Below are positions 57,795 to 64,000 of a stretch of DNA of 64,000 bases, piece by piece; position 1 is the first letter of the stretch, and every line of letters begins with the position of its first letter. Under the pieces are notes generated by a model. The model saw only the letters and a list, made by a program, of their open reading frames with translations, did no database searches and was not told the DNA's origin. The translations under genes were made by a program, and so were the position numbers. The DNA comes from Dichetophora obliterata (taxonomy: Eukaryota; Arthropoda; Insecta; Diptera; Sciomyzidae), in assembly GCA_963920525.1 (NCBI GenBank), contig OY986438.1, positions 99,187,349 to 99,251,348 on the forward strand, written 5' to 3'.

Positions 57795-58175
57795 CCTCCG
57801 GCTGAAAGGAAAGGGGTTCGCTTCTGGGCTTAGTCCCTAGGCGGCGACGCATTTGATCTGTCGACTGCGACCACTTATTTTCACGAAAGGAAAAGGCTCG
57901 CTTCGGGAAATGATCCCTAGAAGGCGACGCTTTTGGTCTACCGACTGCGATCACTTTAAACCTCAGAAGAAAAGGGTCCGCTTCGGGAATTGGTCCCTAG
58001 ACGACGACGCATTTGGTCTGCCGGCCGCAATAACTTCTCCTTCCATAAAGAAAAGGCTCACTTCGGGAAATGATCCCTAGACGGCGACGCTTTCGGTCTG
58101 TCGACTGCGATGACTTATCTTCCCGGAAGGACAAGGTCCGCTTCAGAATTGAGTCCTTAGGCGACACCGTTTTCC
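57795..58175 (-). repeat. 80-bp monomers in the 5' region of the R1-clade LINE
   Basis: The word CTTC within RTCCGCTTCGGGAA-like units recurs at 57821, 57901, 57981, 58061 and 58141, an exact 80-bp period. Each unit also carries TCCCTAG, GGCGACGC and GACTGCGA. A segment of about 115 bp (GATACTGCCGACCGCTAC to GGCCCGAAGG) flanks the array on both sides, at 57637-57754 and 58195-58309. The layout suggests repeated promoter monomers, known in other LINE families; that role is inferred here. Confidence 0.8.
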
Positions 58176-58312
58176 AAATCAGCGCCTAGGTTTTGATACT
58201 GCCGACCGCTACGGTGCAGACGCAGACCAGAAAGCCGCCCAATATGGGTCAGACGCTTCTGGATTTTTTGTAACTAGGGTCCGCGGGTTCGTAAGGCCCG
58301 AAGGATTGCGGT

Positions 58313-58395
58313 TAGTATGTATATATGTATGTATGTATGTATGTATTCATGCATGCATGTATGTATGAATGTATGTATGTATATATATCTATACA
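58313..58395. repeat. GTAT/ATGT microsatellite
   Basis: Near-continuous GTATGTAT with minor changes adjoins the 5' end of the LINE. A shorter GTATGTATGTAGGTATG tract adjoins its 3' end (52921-52937). Confidence 0.85.
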
Positions 58396-58399
58396 AAGT

Positions 58400-59190
58400 T
58401 GTTGTTGTTGTTGTCTTCTTAAAATCTTACTTGATAAAGCTCACAATTATATTCATGTAATAATTTAAAATATTAATACGCAAACAAAAAGTTTGTGTTC
58501 CCTTTTTTTCTATGTTACCTTCAATATATTCACATAATACTGATACCGATGGATAGGTATTTTCGAGTAGATTTGCACAATATAATTTTTATTCATATAT
58601 GTTGTCATTAAGACAGGTAAAACTGAGCAAATGTAAAACTTTTTTTTTACCAATGGGACAATAAGAAACTACAAAGTGACAAAGCTCTGTTGAACATCGC
58701 TGCTGTAGCTTACAAAAGCAAGAGTAGAATGCGGGAGTGACGCAAACACTTAAGAAGAGCTGAGTAGCATTATTGTTTTTGTTGTTGTTGTTGCTTTCTC
58801 TTAATTTCTCTCAGCGTTAAAAAAAACAGTTAAACTGCCGCTTGATTCATATAATACTTGACGCCAAGCCATTGATCATGGCAGAATAATGAGGTAGGGT
58901 AAGTAAGTAGCTTTGACAAGTCCTATCGTTAATGACAAAATCATAAAATATAGTGCTGCCATATCACAAATTAAAATCCAATGAAAAATCCATACTTTTT
59001 CTTGGCGTTTCTGATGAAATCCTTTACTAGCAGTACTTCAAAATGGGGAAGTACAGGTTTTTTGTTTTAGGCAAGCTTGAAGCAGCATTATTCTGCGAAA
59101 TATTTTTGTATGTTATAATCCAGCTTGAGGCTTCCACTTCAAATATATTCTTGGTCTTATAAGCGTTTATTTGTGTTTTTCATAGAGAAT
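58400..59190. other. Non-coding DNA
   Basis: Includes short GTT runs (58780-58795) and no supported gene. Confidence 0.4.
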
Positions 59191-59318
59191 TTTGTGTAAA
59201 GTTACATATATTTTAATAACTTTTAAAATTATAAAAATGGCAAAAAGAAGTTATGCAATTTGTCGGACAACGGCACTTTGGAATGAATTCAAAGAAAGTC
59301 TTAGTGAGGATTTCGTTA

Positions 59319-60543
59319 TGCCGTGGTTATGCTGGGCTCTCATCACGTATGACGAGAATCGTTTGACGATATCGTTTCAACGATACTTTAACATCACGTA
59401 ACCTTTAATTTTATGCATCGTCTAAACGATATCATTTTGCTTGCTTCATGTATGGCAAACAACTGTCAAATGGTATCGTCGAAACGATTGCATGGCGCGA
59501 TAGCTAATTTGGTATCGTTTGGCTATTTTTCTGGTTGGAAATAATAAAAATAATTTTAAAATGTTTTGGGCGCTTCTTTGTTAAAGTGGTCCTTAACAAA
59601 TTGGTGGAATGTCGTTCCTGCACTATGTTTGCGACGTAATTGTGGCCCAGCTGCGGATGTTCATCAATAAAGAGTAGCAATATTTCCATTTACTTACGTG
59701 TCGCTGCCGAATAATATATTTTCAAAACATTATCATCAAAATAACTTATTAAATATTCTTACATTTTACCTTAAATTTTCACTTTTGAAGCAAACAAATC
59801 CAAAAACAAATTCTACACAAAAGTAAATATCACTTTTGGCACTGAATATATGTTTTGCAGAGCCTTTCAAACTGTAGAAAACACAACGATAGACGAGACG
59901 ATAGCAATGGACTTATATGAAGCAAACTAAGAACGATATCGTCGGATAGCATCGTTCAAACGATAGTCGTTTTAAAAGTTACGTGATGAGAGCCCTGGTC
60001 AAACATGTTCGGTGTTCATTTTTGTTAATTTGTTCTCTTCGCTGAAATGTTTGTTTGGTGGTTATGCTATGATTGGCGGCACAGTTGCATTACATGTAAT
60101 AGTATGTCAAATCACAAAAAAGCACAACCCTAATTTGCATTTTTGTACTTATTATACATATTTGTTATAGAATTGAAAATAAAATTAACGAATTAAAATA
60201 TACGAACTGATATTACTTACTCTGTGTTTTGATTATAATATCTTAAACAAAATGGTTTGCATATATCTGACATGCTAGCTAGCTGTTTATGTTAAGGGTT
60301 ACTTGAAGACACAATCAACTTCACTTTTTAATACTTTTACCTACTTTTTTGATGCTATTATACAAAATGACTACAGCCAATACTGGAAAGTTCGGCATGT
60401 TTGGCGTTTCAATCAGCAATCAAAATGTTCGGTCCGAGAGCGAGAAAATGAATATGAGAAAAAGTTCTTTTTTTCATTTTATACGTGAAACAATAACAAC
60501 AAAAAATGTTCGGCAATCATGTTTGGCTAGCATAACCACGGTA
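59319..60543. mobile_element. TTA-flanked MITE splitting the Helitron gene
   Basis: Left end TGCCGTGGTTATG, right end CATAACCACGGTA, with TTA at 59316-59318 and 60544-60546. The right 140 bp match the small copy at 22681-22809 in reverse. Discounting the insert and one TTA gives an uninterrupted helicase reading frame across the junction (SEDF joined to VRYGHNENIS). It contains the separate MITE at 59334-59995. Confidence 0.9.
59334..59995. mobile_element. MITE with GGGCTCTCATCACGTA ends, nested in the previous MITE
   Basis: Exact 16-bp inverted ends (GGGCTCTCATCACGTA and its complement at 59980-59995). Numerous AACGATA/TATCGTT words occur near both ends, typical of subterminal transposase-binding repeats. 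It lies just inside the left terminus of the host MITE. No target duplication could be fixed. Confidence 0.85.
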
Positions 60544-62438
60544 TTAGATATGGTCATAACGAAAACATATCATTCAATCGAGCGCAGTTAGAAATTCAAG
60601 ATATATTGATTACACATAATATAGCATGTACTTTGATCGGTTTGCCTGTACCAACAGCATTACCAGAGCATGGTGACACAGATCCTTTTGATCCTTTAGA
60701 GGGAGATTTTCTTTTTAATGAAATTTATAGAAGTGCTAATAATGAACAGCGTGATGTTATTGATCGTATCATACGTGAAGTTCAGTATCACGATACAAGG
60801 TCAAATGTATTTTGTTTGACAGCCCATGCAGGTTGCGGTAAAACTTTTACTCAAACTGCTATCATTCATAAATTAAATTCTCTTAATATAAAATGTATTG
60901 CAACTGCGTTGAGTGAAATTGCTTCAACATTGTTTATTGGAGGAAGGACTCTTCATAATACTTTTAAGTTGCCAATTAAAATTATGGAAAACACTGTAAC
61001 CAATATCAAAGCAATTAGTAGCTATGCTAATTACATAAATTCGGCGTCGTTTCTTTTAATTGATGAAGTTTCCATGTGTCCGCTTCAAGTAATGATATGG
61101 ATAGATACTTTGTTGAAAGATATATGTGTCAATCCAGAAAATAAAAATAAGCCTTTTGGAGGAAAAACCGTACTTATGTGTGGCGATTTTCGTCAAATAT
61201 TACCTGTTGTCCCTCATGGAACGCATGCAATATTAATTGAAAATTTTGTTACGAGTTTGAGAGAATTTCCCTCTTTTCATCATGTCACTTCGTCTTAAAA
61301 TATGAGAGCACTTCCAGAAGAAATTCAATTCGTTGAATTTCTAAAGAAGATAGGCAATGGCGAAGCCACTCAATTCCCACTGTATGGCGTAGATGTTATC
61401 GAAATACCGCAAAATTTAGTAGGTAATGAATCTAACATATTAAATGAGATTTACGGGGACATCAATGAAAACCTTTTATCGGAACGAATGTTGAAGTCTG
61501 GTGTGTTAGCACCTTCTAACGAAGATTGGAATCTTATAAACAACGATGTGCTCAATCGTTTTGTTGGTGATAAAAAAAATTTATCACAGTTACGATAAAA
61601 TTTCTTGTGATAATGAAGCTGAGGCAAGCAATTCTCCAGTGGAATTTTTGAATTCGTTGTCTGTTAGTGGCTTACCACCACATAAATTAGAACTTAAAGT
61701 AAATGGCATTGTTTTATTAATAAGGAATTTGAATACGAAGGAAGCATTGGTAAACGGCACTAGAATGCGCGTAAAAGCATTACATAATAATGCTATCGAT
61801 TGGGAAGTATTGACAGGAATCGCTCACAGCAAGCGAATTTTGATTCCTCGCATAAATTTAACTTTTTCTGGAACAATGATGCCATATGATTTTCAAAGGA
61901 CGCAATTTCCAGTGATCAATGCATTCGCAATGACAATTAATGAAGCACAGGGACAAACTTTCAACAAAGTAGGAATTTTGTTACGACGACCTGTTCTTTC
62001 GCATGGTATGTTGTCACGAGTCGAGTTAGATCGTTTGACAGACTGAGCTTTTATGTTTCTGATATTGATGGACAAGGACATTTGGCTAACGATGAAAGGG
62101 TGTTTACAAAAAATATAGTTTATACTGAAATTTTAAATCATTAATTTATTTATTTAATATGGAATTATCTTTTATCTTGATTTATTTGTAATACTTTAAT
62201 ACCGTTTATTTACTTTTAATTAATTACTCATCTACTTTACTTTTAATTTATTTATTTACTTTAAATGATTATTATATGTTGAAAAAATTTTTGTTATTGA
62301 CGCATATATGCTTCTTTTTTTGTCCTTTACCACTATTTTCCTCATAGCATCAAGGTAAGCATTAAAAATTTCCATGCAAACTAATAGCAGTTCATTATGT
62401 GAAAAACAACTTGAGTTTCGTTACCTTACAGAAATAGA

Positions 62439-62468
62439 TGGCCGAATTTCGGCCACAGGCGATACTAG
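62439..62468 (+). other. Helitron 3' terminal hairpin and CTAG
   Basis: The palindrome TGGCCGAATTTCGGCCA, then nine bases, then CTAG and host T: the standard termination structure of Helitrons. Confidence 0.85.
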
Positions 62469-62499
62469 TTTAAATAATAGGCCACAATTAATTTACTAA

Positions 62500-62655
62500 T
62501 AATCATTATATATAATATAATTAGAATGCATCAATTGAAATTAAAAAACTCCATTTTATATTGTAAATTTATCTGTTCTGAATATCAATTGAGCTATTCT
62601 TAATTTCAGTTGATCTGAAATTCAATTGGTATTTTCTGTAAATTGTATTGGCTAT
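62500..62655. repeat. TCAATTGAAATT-type repeat, inverted relative of 8640-8890
   Basis: ATCAATTGAAATTAAAAAACTC and AATTTCAGTTGATCTGAAATT recur here in the same style as near 8640-8890. Confidence 0.4.
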
Positions 62656-62659
62656 GATT

Positions 62660-64000
62660 TTGATGTATTGAGAGTTGTGTTGAATTTTATTTAAAAACTA
62701 TTAGGGTGCATCCAAACAAACTGTTTACTTTGGTTACCACATTTACAAATCGTACTTACTTAATTCCCATCTGAGTGTTTGGTTATAAATAAATAAATAT
62801 TTGCAAAACTTCTCTGCCACAGTTCATGAAACACGCTACAACCACACGTTGTTTTTAAATGGTGTATTTTTTCTTGTTTCCTTTTTATAAAAGAGGCATT
62901 TTGACTTTGCAAATCGTGTCTGAAAACTCTTTTCTGCCTGCGTTTATATCCTACCCTCATTCCCTTAGCCATTAACTACTTCAATGGGCTTAAACAAATA
63001 ACTATTTACAAAGAGCTACTCCGAGCATGAATGGCAATCAACTTAAGGTTCGGTTTTTCTTTACAGTCTATTAACAGTTTTCTTTTTTCTGCCATGATTT
63101 ATTTTTAGTTTCTAGTCTATGCTTTTATGCTTATTTGCTATTGGTTGCAAAAGTGGAGCATTAATCCGTTGCTTCTAATCAGCCAAGAGTGAACTTTATT
63201 TAGTTCAGCTGGGCATGAAGTTGTATTGATTTAATATGAGCTATGATAACGACGATGATGATGATGGTAATAATGATGACGACAACAACGATAGGGCTCT
63301 ACCTAAAATCAATAATATAGCGTATAGCTTCAGTTAAAATGGTAAACTCTTCAGAGCTAAGCAAAAAAAAAAAATTAAAACTTTTAAACTTCTCTAAAGA
63401 GTTAAAACAAACTGTAAAATGCACCACCTGCCTGAAGAAACTTTTGAACTTAATTAACATTTTAACTTTCTTTCATTTTTTAAGCTTATTTCTTTTGTGC
63501 TCAAAGCAAACTAATTCCCAAATTGATTTGTGGTGTTCAGTTAAAAGCTTGTCTTGTCAGCATTTTCTAATTCTTGCTATCCCTTGATCGATCAATGCTG
63601 TTTTAGACCAAAAAAACGATTGAAACCAAATTTTGAGCATACCCTGAACCAAATACCCTTTAACCAATTGAAAAAAAAAATAAAACAAACATAATAACCA
63701 AGTGACACAAATGAAATATGCAATCATTACAAAACAAAAAGACTTAAAATTCACAAAATTCAAAACTTAAAACTCTCAAAATATGGTTCACTTTCATATT
63801 TAGAACAGGTGACTCTAAGCTGCAATCTATGGCTTCTTTCTGCGGCTTATTCCATTCAATTGTATTGAAAATAACAATTGGCTTGTAGGTTTGTGTAGAT
63901 GAACGACAATGTGTGTGCGGATGGTCGTTGTTGTTGGTTTTGTTTAAAGTTTGACATAAATTTGCTTTTGTTCATTGCACCTGTTAAACAGTTGTATGTA
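62660..64000. other. Non-coding DNA with a short GATGAT microsatellite
   Basis: GACGATGATGATGATGG lies near 63250-63266. No gene supported up to the window end. Confidence 0.4.

Larger units (their letters stand above)
52937..58312 (-). mobile_element. Near-full-length R1-clade LINE, degenerate
   Basis: In minus orientation the order is a 5' region with 80-bp monomers (58312-57571), ORF1 (57570-56109), ORF2 (56107 to about 53200), a 3' region and an A-rich tail (52937-52966 on the minus strand). Base composition is clearly richer in G and C than the surroundings. ORF1 ends TGA directly before ATG of ORF2 (TGAAATG), as in R1-type elements. Many frameshifts and stops show it is inactive. The target duplication is obscured by GTAT repeats on both sides. 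Confidence 0.9.
59237..62144 (+). pseudogene. Helitron RepHel gene, Pif1-like helicase half, broken
   Basis: The helicase of rolling-circle transposons unwinds the strand being transferred. The piece before the MITE reads MAKRSYAICRTTALWNEFKE and LSEDF. After the MITE come GHNENISFNRAQLE and LIGLPVPTALPEHG. Helicase motifs follow in order: Walker A AHAGCGKT (near 60827), Walker B LLIDEVSM (near 61055), GGKTVLMCGDFRQILPVV (near 61160), LIRNLNTKEALVNGTRMRV (near 61715) and NAFAMTINEAQGQTF (near 61918). Damage includes a stop near 61296, a frame change in an A run near 61570, and loss of the YVALSR block near 62015. The C-terminal SFYVSDIDGQGHLANDERVF still follows, with TAA at 62142-62144. It is related to Pif1 helicases but is not a host PIF1 gene. 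Confidence 0.9.
59230..62468 (+). mobile_element. Helitron, 3' part with intact terminus
   Basis: The helicase half of a RepHel gene is followed by a canonical Helitron 3' end: an 8-bp-stem hairpin TGGCCGAA-T-TTCGGCCA (62439-62455), nine bases, then CTAG (62465-62468) directly followed by T, the usual host base. The 5' part, including the replication-initiator domain and the TC terminus, is missing. The left boundary is set at the first readable residues. Two nested MITEs interrupt the gene. Confidence 0.85.

Noticed and set aside
57795..58175. CRISPR-like array
   Set aside because: The 80-bp units are contiguous imperfect monomers without spacers, in a eukaryotic LINE 5' region.
60606..61298. 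Host PIF1 helicase gene
   Set aside because: The preceding SEDF/GLPVPTALPE blocks and the downstream hairpin-CTAG terminus identify a Helitron RepHel gene.
1..64000. LTR retrotransposon or endogenous virus
   Set aside because: No integrase, protease, envelope or paired long terminal repeats were recognised in any frame.

Overview
The window is an AT-rich, repeat-dense stretch of an insect genome. A higher (brachyceran) fly is the most likely source. The evidence is an R1-clade LINE, a mariner-family element with TA-flanked inverted ends, a Helitron, many TWA-, TTAA-, TA- and 8-bp-flanked short inverted-repeat elements, and long non-coding tracts of the CAACAACAA / GCAGCAGCA kind common in fly introns and intergenic DNA. 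I cannot name the species. No host protein-coding gene, rRNA or functional tRNA gene could be supported. Nearly every coding-like stretch is the broken remains of a transposon gene.

Layout. 1-9 kb: a small inverted-repeat element with 9-bp flanks, then a degenerate inverted-repeat element that holds a 5'-truncated LINE and a TAA-flanked MITE. That whole element sits in an ACATGACATAAG minisatellite. A chain of three abutting MITEs joined at TWA sites follows. 10-25 kb: a 1.4-kb non-autonomous element (copy 1), a long/short repeat pair (copy A 13.4 kb, copy B 19.8-22.5 kb), Tc1/mariner transposase debris, several MITEs, and elements with tRNA-like A/B-box cassettes. 25.5-26.8 kb: a full-length but dead mariner. 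28-34 kb: a TACGAAT-rich element, a second internally deleted Tc1/mariner relative, and three TTAA-flanked piggyBac-like MITEs. 36.6-38.3 kb: a cluster of the GGCCGCGTTCATAGTG MITE family. 41.6-43.7 kb: a 2.1-kb hAT-like element with about 630-bp inverted arms and a perfect 8-bp target duplication. 44-46 kb: a pogo-like and a hAT-like MITE. 47.98-52.7 kb: a 4.7-kb TAA-flanked element containing a 5'-truncated LINE, which itself contains the second copy of the 1.4-kb element, plus a palindrome that contains a near-perfect 305-bp hairpin. 52.9-58.3 kb: a near-full-length R1-clade LINE on the minus strand with a 5' region of 80-bp monomers. 59.2-62.5 kb: the helicase half and intact 3' terminus of a Helitron, split by a MITE that is itself split by another MITE.

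How the parts relate. The main biological content is a layered insertion history. Several junctions are exact: reading frames close perfectly when an insert and one copy of its 3-bp TWA duplication are discounted, and one 4.7-kb insertion has its empty site preserved in a neighbouring repeat. At least seven short families use TAA/TTA targets, as expected for PIF/Harbinger-type mobilisation, yet no Harbinger transposase is visible here, so mobilisation in trans is inferred. Adding the element spans gives about 28 kb of recognisable mobile DNA. The intervening non-coding blocks (for example 6.4-7.9, 15.4-18.3, 31.3-32.9 and 39.7-41.5 kb) hold nothing I can assign.
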